A stretch of 44,915 nt of DNA, from assembly GCF_022869005.1 (NCBI RefSeq), contig NZ_JALIEA010000016.1, positions 183,508-228,422 of the forward strand, in the 5' to 3' direction. Below, piece after piece: positions 25,841-36,633 of this stretch. Each line of letters opens with the position of its first letter. Within the stretch, counting starts at the first letter, position 1. Made by a program: the position numbers and the translations under genes. Under the pieces are notes generated by a model that saw only the letters and a list, made by a program, of their open reading frames with translations, was not told the origin of the DNA and searched no databases. The DNA comes from Corynebacterium kalidii. Its GTDB lineage: Bacteria; Actinomycetota; Actinomycetes; Mycobacteriales; Mycobacteriaceae.

Positions 25841-26578
25841 CTAGAACGGGTCGGCGCCGTAGCGGCGGCGGATCTCGTCGAACTGCTCGCGCATCGTCTC
25901 CTGCTGTTCCTCGGAACGCCGCGACAGCTCGTACTCCTCCGGACGCTTCCCGGTCGCCAGGTACACCACGCGGGTGCCGATGTTCACGGCGTGGTCCGAG
26001 TAGCGCTCGAAGAAGCGCGACAGCAGCGTCACGTCCACCGCGGCGGAGACCGGGTACGGCCATTCCTTCTTGCCGGTAATGTGGAACATGTGCTCGTGGA
26101 GGTCGTCGACGGCGTCGTCGTCGAGAGCGAGCTCCATCGCCTTCTCGGGGTCGTAGGTGACCAGCACGTCGTGCAGCTTCCCGCCGATGCCGTCGACCAG
26201 GCGCGCCATCTCCCGGAAGTAGGGCTGGGTGATCTCCGGCAGCGCCGGTTCCGGGTGACGACGCCGCGCCATCCGTGCGACATGCACGGCGAGGGTGGCC
26301 ATACGGGCGAGGTCCTCGACGATGTAGGTGCCGGAGACGACCTGTCGCAGGTCACGGGCCACCGGGCCTTCCAGTGCGAGGAGCTCGAAGGACCGTGTCT
26401 CGTTGCTCTGACGCAGTTCCTCCACTGCCGCCACGGAGCTGAGGACCTGCTCGGCGACGTCGATGTCCTGGTTGAACAGGGCGTCGCACGCCTGAGACAT
26501 CATCTGACGGACCTTGTCGGCCATGACTGCGAGTTCATGGGCGAAGGTCCGCATCTGTTCCTGGTACACGGTGCGCAT
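25841..26578 (-). CDS. phoU: Phosphate signalling protein PhoU
   Basis: This 245-aa cytoplasmic protein has two PhoU three-helix repeats. They carry the metal-binding motif family seen in VEDLARMATLAVHVARM near 93-109 and the C-terminal FFERYSDHAVNIGTRVVYLATG near 194-215. PhoU restrains Pst transport and links it to phosphate signalling. ATG 26578 was selected because TACACT on the minus strand (26590-26585) ends 6 nt before it, implying a leaderless mRNA; the frame upstream is a shadow of dusB. Here phoU is transcribed against pstSCAB, as Rv0821c (phoY2) is against the neighbouring pstB in M. tuberculosis. Confidence 0.95.
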   Translation of the reverse strand: MRTVYQEQMRTFAHELAVMADKVRQMMSQACDALFNQDIDVAEQVLSSVAAVEELRQSNETRSFELLALEGPVARDLRQVVSGTYIVEDLARMATLAVHVARMARRRHPEPALPEITQPYFREMARLVDGIGGKLHDVLVTYDPEKAMELALDDDAVDDLHEHMFHITGKKEWPYPVSAAVDVTLLSRFFERYSDHAVNIGTRVVYLATGKRPEEYELSRRSEEQQETMREQFDEIRRRYGADPF

Positions 26579-26643
26579 GTGGCCAGTGTACGGGTGGTAG
26601 GGCCACTTCGCTCGGTGAACACGGTGTACTTTCGTCCGAGGTA

Positions 26644-27843
26644 TTACCCTCCGTTGGTGGCCGCCCCGTCCGCGTCCGGGTCCTCGGGGACCGCACTGGT
26701 GAGGTCCTCGGGGTCGTCCAGCCACCCGTCTGGCAGGGCGACCTTCCCGGGCGAGCCCTGGCGACCGCGGGGACCGTCGGCGTCGACCGCCCGGGCCTTC
26801 GAGTCCCACATGGGGTCGAGGACACCGCGCAACGACTCCAGATCGGTGATCTGCGACAACTGGCGGCGGATCTCGCCACCGGCGGGGAATCCGCGCATGT
26901 ACCAGGCCATGTGCTTGCGCATCTCGCGGACGCCGTAGGTCTCGCCCTCGTGGGCGGACAGTAGCTCGGCGTGGCGCATGATGATGCGGCACACCTCGGC
27001 GAGGGTGGGCTCCTCGGGGACGGGGAGCCCCCGGAGGTTCGCCGACAGTTCGGCGAACAGCCACGGACGTCCCAGGCAGCCACGCCCGACGACGACCCCG
27101 TCGCAGCCGGTGCGGGCCATCATCGTCGCGGCGTCCGACGCCTTGAATATGTCGCCGTTGCCGAGGACGGGGACGCCGGTGCCGTCCATGTGCTCCACCA
27201 GCCGGGCGATCTGCTCCCAGTCGGCGGTGCCCGAGTACCGCTGTGCGGCGGTGCGTCCGTGGCAGGCGACGGCGGCCGCGCCCTCGTCGGCGGCGATGCG
27301 TCCGGCGTCGAGGTGCGTGTGGTGGTCGTCGTCGATGCCGACCCGGAACTTCACCGTCACCGGGATGTCGGAACGGCCGGCGTCGGCGACGGCGGTCACG
27401 GCCGCGCGCACGATGGAGGCGTACAGGCGCCGTTTGAACGGCAGCGCGGAACCGCCGCCCCGTCGGGTCACCTTGGGCACCGGGCAGCCGAAGTTCATGT
27501 CGATGTGGTCGGCGAGGTCCTCCTCGGCGATCATCCGGGCGGCACGGTAGGTGTACTCCGGGTCCGTGGTGTAGAGCTGCAGACTGCGGGGGTCCTCGTC
27601 CGGGGCGAAGGTGGTCATGTGCATCGTCTTCGGGTTGCGCTCCACCAGGGCGCGCGCGGTGACCATCTCGCAGACGTAGAGTCCGGCGACGCTGCCCATG
27701 CGCTCGCGTTCCTGCTCCCGGCACAACGTCCGGAAGGCGACGTTGGTCACGCCCGCCATCGGCGCCAGGACGACGGGGGAGTCGAGGTCGAAGCGTCCGA
27801 TGGAGAGTGCTGGTGCTGGTTCGGTGGTCGTCGCGGTGCTCAC
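26644..27843 (-). CDS. dusB: tRNA-dihydrouridine synthase, DusB family
   Basis: This 399-aa flavoenzyme reduces uridine to dihydrouridine in tRNA. The FMN TIM barrel starts with VVLAPMAGVTNVAFR at 24-38; the active-site Cys120 is in DHIDMNFGCPVPKV; VKFRVGIDDDH, ACHGRTAAQRYSG and VVVGRGCLGRPWLF follow. The C-terminal helical domain includes REMRKHMAWYMRGFPAG. The last 40 residues are Asp/Pro-rich and probably unstructured. GTG 27843 was preferred because an extended -10 (TGTGAGAAT) ends 6 nt before it and no Shine-Dalgarno exists. It follows phoU's start by 65 bp on the same strand. Confidence 0.93.
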   Translation of the reverse strand: MSTATTTEPAPALSIGRFDLDSPVVLAPMAGVTNVAFRTLCREQERERMGSVAGLYVCEMVTARALVERNPKTMHMTTFAPDEDPRSLQLYTTDPEYTYRAARMIAEEDLADHIDMNFGCPVPKVTRRGGGSALPFKRRLYASIVRAAVTAVADAGRSDIPVTVKFRVGIDDDHHTHLDAGRIAADEGAAAVACHGRTAAQRYSGTADWEQIARLVEHMDGTGVPVLGNGDIFKASDAATMMARTGCDGVVVGRGCLGRPWLFAELSANLRGLPVPEEPTLAEVCRIIMRHAELLSAHEGETYGVREMRKHMAWYMRGFPAGGEIRRQLSQITDLESLRGVLDPMWDSKARAVDADGPRGRQGSPGKVALPDGWLDDPEDLTSAVPEDPDADGAATNGG

Positions 27844-27912
27844 CCCCTGATTCTCACACCGGGGAGGGGGAGGTGCAAAGCGGTGTGATGTCGACGGCAA
27901 CTACACTCGGGA

Positions 27913-28018
27913 GTGTGCGGTCACACCCGCACGTTCCAGTGAACTGCCGTCGTTCCACGCCGGTGTGCTATCAATGGTGGTGGAGCTCACGTTTGGGACA
28001 GAAACAAACTGTGATAAT
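27913..28018 (+). promoter_or_regulatory. Promoter and palindromes upstream of the CoA-transferase gene
   Basis: Region 27844-28063 separates dusB from the CoA-transferase gene. It contains an extended -10 TGTGATAAT (28010-28018), an inverted repeat GTTTG-N9-CAAAC (27991-28009) just before it and a palindrome GTGTG-CGGT-CACAC (27913-27926) further upstream. The GTTTG/CAAAC pair abuts the -10 and is a candidate operator. The palindrome spacing does not fit the GlxR site. Confidence 0.5.
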
Positions 28019-28063
28019 TGCAGAGATACTTCCGATACAACGGGACTACATTGAGGAGAAAGA

Positions 28064-29566
28064 GTGTCTGAGCGCATTGCACACAGCGGACTGAAGTCGA
28101 AGGTCATGTCGGCCGAGGAGGCCGCTGAGTTCGTCAACAACGGCGACAAGGTCGGCACCTCGGGATTCACCGGGGCGGGTTACCCCAAGGCCCTCCCCAC
28201 CGCGATCGCTGAACGCGCCAAGGCCGCCCACGACCGTGGCGACGAGTTCCAGATCGAACTGTTCACCGGCGCCTCCACCGCCGTCGACTGCGACGGTGTC
28301 CTCGCCGAGGCCAACGCGATCAGCTACCGCACCCCGTACAACTCCGACCCGGTCCTGCGTGGGCAGATCAACGCCGGTGAGGCGAAGTACTGGGACATCC
28401 ACCTGTCCCACCTGGGCAAGCAGGTGCAGGAAGGGTTCTTCGGCAAGTTCGACGTCGCCATCATCGAGGCCGTCGCCATCCGTGAGGACGGCACCGTCGT
28501 CCCGTCTTCCGCGGTGGGCAACAACATCGAGTTCATCGACGCCGCCGACAAGGTGATCATCGAGGTCAACGAGTGGCAGTCCCGCGACCTCGAGGGCATG
28601 CACGACATCTACCGCATCGAGCCGGCCGGGCAGCGCACCCCGATCAACATCACCGCGCCCGGTGACCGCATCGGCGGCACCGCCCTGGAGTTCGACACCA
28701 GCAAGGTCGTCGCCGTCGTCGAGACCGACCGTCCCGACCGCAACGCGCCGTTCACCCCGGCGGACGAGACCTCGAAGAAGATCGCCGGGCACTTCCTGGA
28801 CTTCCTGGAGGGGGAGGTCCGCGCCGGCCGCCTGTCCTACGACCGGTACATCATGCAGTCGGGTGTCGGTAACGTGCCCAACGCCGTGATGGCGGGGCTG
28901 CTCGACTCCAAGTTCGAGAACATCACCGCCTACACCGAGGTCATCCAGGACGGCATGGTCGACCTGATCGACGCCGGCAAGATGACCGTCGCCTCGGCCA
29001 CGTCCTTCTCCCTGTCCCCGGAGTATGCCGAGAAGATGAACGCGGAGGCCGCCCGCTACCGCGAGAGCATCATCCTGCGCCCGCAGCAGGTCTCGAACCA
29101 CCCCGAGGTCATCCGTCGCCTCGGCCTGATCGCCACCAACGGCATGATCGAGGCCGACATCTACGGCAACATCAACTCCACCAACGTGTCCGGCTCGCGC
29201 GTGATGAACGGTATCGGCGGCTCGGGTGACTTCACCCGTAACGCCCAGGTCTCCTCGTTCATCAGCCCGTCGGTGGCCAAGGGCGGAGACATCTCGGCCA
29301 TCGTGCCGTTCGCCTCCCACATCGACCACCACGAGCACGACGCCATGGTGATCATCACGGAGAACGGCTTCGCCGACCTGCGTGGCCTGGCACCGCGTGA
29401 CCGTGTGAAGAAGATGGTCGACATCGCCCACGAGTCCTACCGTCCGCTGCTGGAGGAGTACGTCGAGGCTGCCTCGAAGAGCAAGTTCCAGCAGACCCCG
29501 CACGACCTGGCGAGGGCTTTCGAGTTCCACACCCGGTTCCTCGAGACCGGTTCGATGCACAAGTAG
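28064..29566 (+). CDS. cat: Acyl-CoA:acetate CoA-transferase (acetyl-CoA hydrolase/transferase family)
   Basis: This 500-aa protein belongs to the Cat1/AarC-type class I CoA-transferases. It matches the C. glutamicum enzyme (cg2840, called actA or cat) that moves CoA between acetate or propionate and succinyl-CoA or acetyl-CoA. Visible motifs are VGTSGFTGAGYPKALP near 30-45, EAVAIREDGTVVPSS near 139-153, QSGVGNVPNAVMAGL near 265-279 and YTEVIQDGMVDLIDAGK, whose Glu292 is the likely catalytic glutamate. It starts with GTG after GAGGAGAAAG. The neighbours dusB and phoU are the same as in C. glutamicum, which supports the assignment. A terminator follows at 29588. Confidence 0.9.
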   Translation: MSERIAHSGLKSKVMSAEEAAEFVNNGDKVGTSGFTGAGYPKALPTAIAERAKAAHDRGDEFQIELFTGASTAVDCDGVLAEANAISYRTPYNSDPVLRGQINAGEAKYWDIHLSHLGKQVQEGFFGKFDVAIIEAVAIREDGTVVPSSAVGNNIEFIDAADKVIIEVNEWQSRDLEGMHDIYRIEPAGQRTPINITAPGDRIGGTALEFDTSKVVAVVETDRPDRNAPFTPADETSKKIAGHFLDFLEGEVRAGRLSYDRYIMQSGVGNVPNAVMAGLLDSKFENITAYTEVIQDGMVDLIDAGKMTVASATSFSLSPEYAEKMNAEAARYRESIILRPQQVSNHPEVIRRLGLIATNGMIEADIYGNINSTNVSGSRVMNGIGGSGDFTRNAQVSSFISPSVAKGGDISAIVPFASHIDHHEHDAMVIITENGFADLRGLAPRDRVKKMVDIAHESYRPLLEEYVEAASKSKFQQTPHDLARAFEFHTRFLETGSMHK

Positions 29567-29587
29567 TGCATGCACTAGACTGAACGA

Positions 29588-29613
29588 CGCACCTCGCCAG
29601 GCGGGGTGCGTTT
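29588..29613 (+). terminator. Terminator of the CoA-transferase gene
   Basis: CGCACCTCGCC and its near-complement GGCGGGGTGCG (one G-T pair) form a stem directly followed by TTT, 22 bp after the stop and just before tRNA-Lys. Confidence 0.7.
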
Positions 29614-29615
29614 GC

Positions 29616-29688
29616 GGGCCTTTAGCTCAGTTGGTAGAGCTACGGACTTTTAATCCGCAGGTCGTGGGTTCGAGCCCCACAGGGCCCA
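29616..29688 (+). tRNA. tRNA-Lys (anticodon TTT)
   Basis: The 73-nt cloverleaf has acceptor GGGCCTT pairing with AGGGCCC (one T-G pair), D-arm AGCTCAGTTGGTAGAGCT, loop CTTTTAA with anticodon TTT at 29649-29651, T-arm GTGGGTTCGAGCCCCAC and discriminator A. CCA is not encoded. A terminator and the remnant of an ISL3 element follow directly. Confidence 0.96.
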
Positions 29689-29699
29689 CAAACAGTACG

Positions 29700-29728
29700 A
29701 CCCCCGGTCAGTGATGGCCGGGGGTTTT
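29700..29728 (+). terminator. Terminator after tRNA-Lys
   Basis: CCCCCGG (29701-29707) pairs with CCGGGGG (29718-29724), followed by TTTT. The IS remnant begins 3 bp after the T-run. Confidence 0.85.
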
Positions 29729-29731
29729 GTC

Positions 29732-30540
29732 GGCTCTTCTCGTTTTGGAGTGCGGTGATCCGCTCCCTCAGCTGTCCGTTGATCGCCTCGACCGGCGCGT
29801 TGGATGCTCCGATGTACGAAGTGCGCCAGGATGTCATCACGGCGGTGCCACAGTGTCCGCCCGAGTTGCGCAAGCTCCTCCAACCCCCTCGGCAGCCCCG
29901 TGCGCAGGGTGTTGATCAGCCGCGTCATCACCTTCTTGCCCTCGGGCCTGCGCGGATGTGAGTACGCGGCGATGACGTCCTGGTAGAACCCCCAGGTGAC
30001 CTGCAATGCCACGTAGTCATCGTCGGTGTCCCATAGCAGGCCGGGCGTTGCTTCTGCCGGTCGGTGAGATAGTCAGTCTTGGTCAGCAAGGCCCGGAGCT
30101 GCTGATCACGCTCAGCCAACCAGGGTCGCAGAACCTCGGCACTGCATCCCGGGCGCATGTCGATCAACGGTGTACGGTCCGTGCTCGTCGATACCGAGGA
30201 CCCGGACCCCGTCCAGGTGGGTCCGGGCAGCATTGACAGGCTCGGCCTGAGAGCCCGGGGCATTGTCGGTTTCCATGCATCGAAACCACCATTGCCCCGG
30301 GCTCTCAGGCGCAGAGGGCTTTCGAGGTCTGGAAGGTTTTCCGGACGAAGGAGGTCTTAGCGCAGGTGACGTGCGGTAGCCGGATGTGTAGGCGAGGCGG
30401 CAAACCGACCATGGGCAGGTCGACCAGCTGCCGGGGCAGTGGTCGCCGACGGCGACCGAGGTGGCGTTGATGATGGTGATCGGTCCGGTGTCGGCGACGA
30501 GGTTCCCTGAATGGGGCACTTCCAAGGTCTTGGTTCGCCT
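29732..30540 (-). pseudogene. Decayed ISL3-family insertion sequence with broken transposase
   Basis: The left end GGCTCTTCTCGTTTTGGAGTGC (29732-) resembles the terminal repeat of corynebacterial ISL3 elements such as IS31831. Read leftward, transposase pieces appear in order but in different frames: the Zn-finger region LVDLPMVGLPPRLHIRLP (about 30430-30375), the catalytic VRVLGIDEH (about 30200-30170), WLAERDQQLRALLTKTDYLTDRQKQR (about 30120-30040), VTWGFYQDVIAAYSHP and GLEELAQLGRTLWHRRDDIL (about 30000-29865), then after a frameshift ASNAPVEAINGQL (about 29810). Roughly half of a normal transposase of about 430 aa is missing, and a 66-bp palindrome occupies one deletion point. A weak match to the right terminal repeat (GCACTTCCAA) is near 30518. 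It cannot make active transposase. Confidence 0.82.
30245..30310. repeat. 66-bp palindrome inside the IS remnant (second copy of the repeat at 1-45)
   Basis: Arms GCCTGAGAGCCCGGGGCA (30245-30262) and its exact complement (30293-30310) are 18 bp each, and the inner 15-bp parts match in about 11 of 15 positions around the central ATGCAT. The right arm matches bases 19-45 in about 24 of 27 positions. It sits where about 100 residues of the ISL3 transposase are missing, so it arrived with or after that deletion. Confidence 0.85.
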
Positions 30541-30790
30541 CAGGTGGTGGCTTCGCAAGCTCCCGCCTTGTACTGGCCATGGCCTCCACATGTTGTGCCG
30601 CACCGATCCTGCCCCACCGTCAGCTACGCACGTCGAACCGCGACGAGCCGGCTTGTCGTCGCAGTGCAGGCGGCGCGCTGCCGTCCGGCAGACCCGAACG
30701 GGGGTGAAAACGGACATCCGGTGCCTGCTGCAGTGTTAAAGTCGGGTGGTCTCGTGCTGGTGTCGATCTGTGATGCGGAGGTGGTGGGTC
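30541..30790. other. Intergenic stretch between the IS remnant and ppsR
   Basis: These 250 bases contain no credible coding region; open frames there lack domain content. A weak -10-like TTAAAG near 30736 precedes ppsR. Nothing else is recognisable. Confidence 0.5.
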
Positions 30791-31594
30791 GTGGAGCCCA
30801 GACCTGTCTTCTTCGTGTCCGACAGCACGGGCATCACCGCGGAGACCCAGGGGAATGCGTTGCTCGCCCAGTTCCCCGGATTCTCGTTCCGCCGGCGCGT
30901 ACTCCCGTTCGTCGACTCCGTGGACGCCGCGGCCCGCGCGGTCGCGACCATCGCGGGGGAGGACGGCGCCGTGCCCATCGTCTTCGTCACGATCAGGGAC
31001 GCCGAGGTCGCCGCCGTCGTCTCGACGGCCTCCGGTGAGGTCATCGACCTGCTGGGGGCGCACCTGGCGCACCTGGAGCAGTTCCTCGGTGCCGAACGCA
31101 CCGGCACGTCCACGGAATACCACCGGGTCGGCGACCTCGGCCGTTACCACGACCGTATCAACGCCGTGGAATACACCATCGAGCACGACGACGCCGCGAG
31201 TTTCCGGGGTCTGGACAGCGCAGACCTGATCATCCTCGCGCCGTCGCGCTGCGGGAAGACCCCCACGGCGATGTACCTGGCGCTGCAGCACGGACTGCGG
31301 GTCGCCAACTACCCCCTGACCGACGACGACACCCCCGGCCACCTTCCGGACGCTGTCGCTCCTTTCCGCGACAGACTGTTCGGACTGACCACCACGGTGC
31401 AGCGACTCAGCCAGGTCCGGGGTGAACGTCGGCCCGGCAGCGACTACGCCAGCGTCCCCCGGTGCCGTACCGAACTCCGCCAGGCGGAGAAGCTCTACCG
31501 CTCCCACAGGATCCCCTACGTCGACTCCCACGCCATGAGTGTCGAGGAGATGTCCAGTGTCATCCTCACCCGGATGAACCTGCGGCAGCCGTAG
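30791..31594 (+). CDS. ppsR: PEP synthase regulatory protein (DUF299 bifunctional kinase/phosphorylase)
   Basis: This 267-aa protein belongs to the PSRP/DUF299 family, which inactivates PEP synthase or pyruvate phosphate dikinase by ADP-dependent phosphorylation of a Thr next to the catalytic His, and reverses this with phosphate. Motifs are [23 protein letters not shown] at the start, the P-loop-like [16 protein letters not shown] near 148-163, VANYPL and the C-terminal [19 protein letters not shown] 30791 was chosen because GCGGAGG precedes it; earlier in-frame starts are upstream of that site. It precedes ppsA by 38 bp, matching regulator and target. Confidence 0.92.
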   Translation: MEPRPVFFVSDSTGITAETQGNALLAQFPGFSFRRRVLPFVDSVDAAARAVATIAGEDGAVPIVFVTIRDAEVAAVVSTASGEVIDLLGAHLAHLEQFLGAERTGTSTEYHRVGDLGRYHDRINAVEYTIEHDDAASFRGLDSADLIILAPSRCGKTPTAMYLALQHGLRVANYPLTDDDTPGHLPDAVAPFRDRLFGLTTTVQRLSQVRGERRPGSDYASVPRCRTELRQAEKLYRSHRIPYVDSHAMSVEEMSSVILTRMNLRQP

Positions 31595-31632
31595 GGGCCC
31601 GCCACCCACGGACAATGAACAGGAACACCACC

Positions 31633-34422
<2,790 letters not shown>

Positions 34423-34424
<2 letters not shown>

Positions 34425-34455
34425 CCCGTGCCAGACCCGTGCCCGGCCCATGCCC
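34423..34455. repeat. 11-bp tandem repeat starting at the CsoR-like stop codon
   Basis: Three units follow each other: GACCCGTGCCA (34423), GACCCGTGCCC (34434) and GGCCCATGCCC (34445). The first begins on the last two bases of the TGA stop. The third ends 2 bp before the pabAB -10 (TAGCCT at 34458-34463). Confidence 0.75.
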
Positions 34456-34470
34456 GGTAGCCTTGTCCCG

Positions 34471-36552
34471 GTGATCCGAACGCTGCTGATCGACAACCAC
34501 GACTCGTTCACCTGGAACCTCGTCCACGACCTCACCGCCGTCAACGGTGCGGCCCCCGTCGTCGTCCCGAATGACTGGGCCAGGTGGGAGTCCGAGGGCG
34601 AGGCCCTGCTGGCGTCCGTCGACAACGTGGTCGTCTCCCCGGGGCCGGGGACCCCGCTGCACCCCGCCGACGTCGGCATCGGCCCGGAGGTGGTCCGCGC
34701 CGCGGTGTCCCGGGGGCTGCCCGTCCTGGGCATCTGCCTTGGTCACCAGCTCATCGCCCACATGTACGGGGCGACGGTGGGGCCTGCGGCCGAACCGATG
34801 CACGGCAGACTGTCGCGCATCGACCACGACGGCAGCGACCTGTTCCACGGCCTGCCCACCACCTTCGAGGTGGTGCGCTACCACTCCCTCGCCGTGTCGG
34901 ACGTCCCGCCGCAGGTGGAGGTCACCGCACGGAGCACCGACGGCACCGTCATGGGGCTCCGCGTCCCGGGGCAGTCGCTGTGGGGCGTGCAGTTCCACCC
35001 GGAGTCGGTGAAGTCCGGCCACGGCCGCGGACTCCTGGCGAACTTCGCCACGGTGACCCGGAGCCACGGGCGGATCCGCACCGTGCACGACACGACGGTG
35101 GCACTGCCCGCCGGCGACACCCGGGTCCTCACCGCGGAACTCTTCGACCGGCTCTACGGCGACCCGTCCGCCGCACGGTACGCGGTGTGGCTCGACGGCA
35201 ACCGCGCCGACGACCCACGGGCCCGGTACAGCGTCATGGGGGCGTCCGACACCGTCGTGACCGCGGACGTCGCCACCGGGACGCTGGAGGTGTCCCGGGA
35301 CGGTGGACGACACGTCGTCGACGGCGACGTCCTGAGCTGGCTGCAGACCGACCTCGCGCAGTGGAACACCACAGACAGCACAGACAGCACAGACAGCACA
35401 GACAGCACAGACACCGCGTCCGGCGCCGCCCGGGACACCGGCTTCCGGCTCGGGTGGGTGGGGTACCTCGGCTACGGGGTGAAACAGGACTGCTCCACGG
35501 GGGAGGGGGCGGCGAACCGCCACCTGTCACCGATCCCGGACGCCGGACTGCTGTTCCTCAGCAGGGCCGTCGTCGTCGACCACCACACCGCCGAGGCCCA
35601 CCTCCTCACACTCGACGGGGAGCAGGGGCGGCCGTGGCAGGACGAGACCGCCGCGGTGATCCGCGGACTGACCGGCCAGACACCGCCGGACGCCGGGCCG
35701 GCCGGGGTCACGGTCACACTCCACGACCGCGCCGCGTACACCGGCAAGGTCCGTGAGATCCAGCGGCTGATCGGGGAGGGGGAGACCTACGAGGCCTGCC
35801 TGACCACCACCCTGGAGGCGACGCTCGACGCTGCGCCCGACACCCCTCCGGACACCCTCGACCTCTACCGTCGGCTCCGGCGCGACAACCCCGCCCCCTT
35901 CGGCGCCTACCTCCGCCTGCCCGGGGCGACGGTGATGTCGACCTCGCCGGAGCGCTTCCTCAGCGTCGACGCCCACGGGCGCGTCGTCTCGTCACCGATC
36001 AAGGGGACCCGCCCGGTGGGGGACACCCCGCAGGAGGACGAGGACATCCGTGCCGAACTCCGGGCCAGCGAGAAAGACCGCGCGGAGAACCTCATGATCG
36101 TCGACCTCGTCCGGCATGACCTGGGCCGCGTCGCCGCGCCGGGCACCGTGGACGTCCCGGAGCTCTTCGGCGTGGAGAGCTACGCGACGGTCCACCAGCT
36201 GGTCAGCACCGTCACCGCGGAGTTGGGCGACGGCGTCGACGGGATCGACGCGGTCCGGGCCGCGTTCCCGCCGGGGTCGATGACCGGCGCGCCGAAGGAA
36301 CGTACCCTGCGGATCCTCGAGGAGCTGGAGGACGGGCCACGCGGGGTCTACAGCGGAGCGGTGGGGTACTTCTCCCTCGACGGGGCGGTCGACCTGTCGG
36401 TGGTGATCCGCACCCTGGTGGCCGAGTACACCGCGGAGGGCTCCTTCAGCAGGTTGAGCTACGGGGTCGGGGGCGCGGTGGTGTCCCAGTCCACCCCGGA
36501 CGGCGAATACGACGAGACCGTGGTCAAGGCCGCGCCCCTGCTGAGGCTCTGA
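34471..36552 (+). CDS. pabAB: Aminodeoxychorismate synthase, fused glutaminase and synthase (PabA-PabB)
   Basis: This 693-aa protein makes 4-amino-4-deoxychorismate from chorismate and glutamine, the first step to p-aminobenzoate. The PabA half (1-190) starts LLIDNHDSFTWNL and has the triad Cys89 (LGICLGHQL), His176 and Glu178 (VQFHPESV). The PabB half has LGWVGYLGYGVKQ, Lys511 in PIKGTRPVG (the PabB nucleophile position), DLVRHDLGRVA and GSMTGAPKERTLRILEELE. A (Thr-Asp-Ser)n tract at 301-315 lies in a variable loop. GTG 34471 was chosen because TAGCCT (34458-34463) is 7 nt before it, indicating a leaderless mRNA. With pabC at 16785 it completes p-aminobenzoate synthesis. Confidence 0.94.
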   Translation: MIRTLLIDNHDSFTWNLVHDLTAVNGAAPVVVPNDWARWESEGEALLASVDNVVVSPGPGTPLHPADVGIGPEVVRAAVSRGLPVLGICLGHQLIAHMYGATVGPAAEPMHGRLSRIDHDGSDLFHGLPTTFEVVRYHSLAVSDVPPQVEVTARSTDGTVMGLRVPGQSLWGVQFHPESVKSGHGRGLLANFATVTRSHGRIRTVHDTTVALPAGDTRVLTAELFDRLYGDPSAARYAVWLDGNRADDPRARYSVMGASDTVVTADVATGTLEVSRDGGRHVVDGDVLSWLQTDLAQWNTTDSTDSTDSTDSTDTASGAARDTGFRLGWVGYLGYGVKQDCSTGEGAANRHLSPIPDAGLLFLSRAVVVDHHTAEAHLLTLDGEQGRPWQDETAAVIRGLTGQTPPDAGPAGVTVTLHDRAAYTGKVREIQRLIGEGETYEACLTTTLEATLDAAPDTPPDTLDLYRRLRRDNPAPFGAYLRLPGATVMSTSPERFLSVDAHGRVVSSPIKGTRPVGDTPQEDEDIRAELRASEKDRAENLMIVDLVRHDLGRVAAPGTVDVPELFGVESYATVHQLVSTVTAELGDGVDGIDAVRAAFPPGSMTGAPKERTLRILEELEDGPRGVYSGAVGYFSLDGAVDLSVVIRTLVAEYTAEGSFSRLSYGVGGAVVSQSTPDGEYDETVVKAAPLLRL
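35371..35415 (+). repeat. In-frame 9-bp repeat coding for Thr-Asp-Ser in pabAB
   Basis: Four copies of ACAGACAGC and one ending ACC encode TDSTDSTDSTDSTDT (residues 301-315). Being a multiple of three, copy changes keep the frame. It lies just before the conserved LGWVGYLGYG segment. Confidence 0.9.
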
Positions 36553-36590
36553 CGGTGCCAGACGGTGCCAGACGGTGCCAGACGGCGCAT
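36551..36590. repeat. 10-bp tandem repeat starting at the pabAB stop codon
   Basis: GACGGTGCCA is repeated exactly three times (36551-36580), then as GACGGCGCAT (36581-36590), with a further partial GACGGCAC after that. The first copy begins within the TGA stop. Confidence 0.85.
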
Positions 36591-36633
36591 CTGACGGCAC
36601 TGCCCCGCCGGGCCTCGACTAGTCTCGGTGGGC

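Noticed and set aside
27913..27926. GTGTG-CGGT-CACAC as a GlxR (cAMP receptor) site
   Set aside because: GlxR sites are TGTGA-N6-TCACA; the half-site spacing here is 4 bp too short.
28046..29575. Open frame of about 510 codons antisense to the CoA-transferase gene
   Set aside because: Composition is shadow-like, there are no motifs, and the sense frame is a well-supported enzyme.
30112..30717. Open frame of about 200 codons in the IS remnant as an intact gene
   Set aside because: It joins out-of-frame transposase pieces and the palindrome; only VRVLGIDEH is recognisable, so it is part of a pseudogene.
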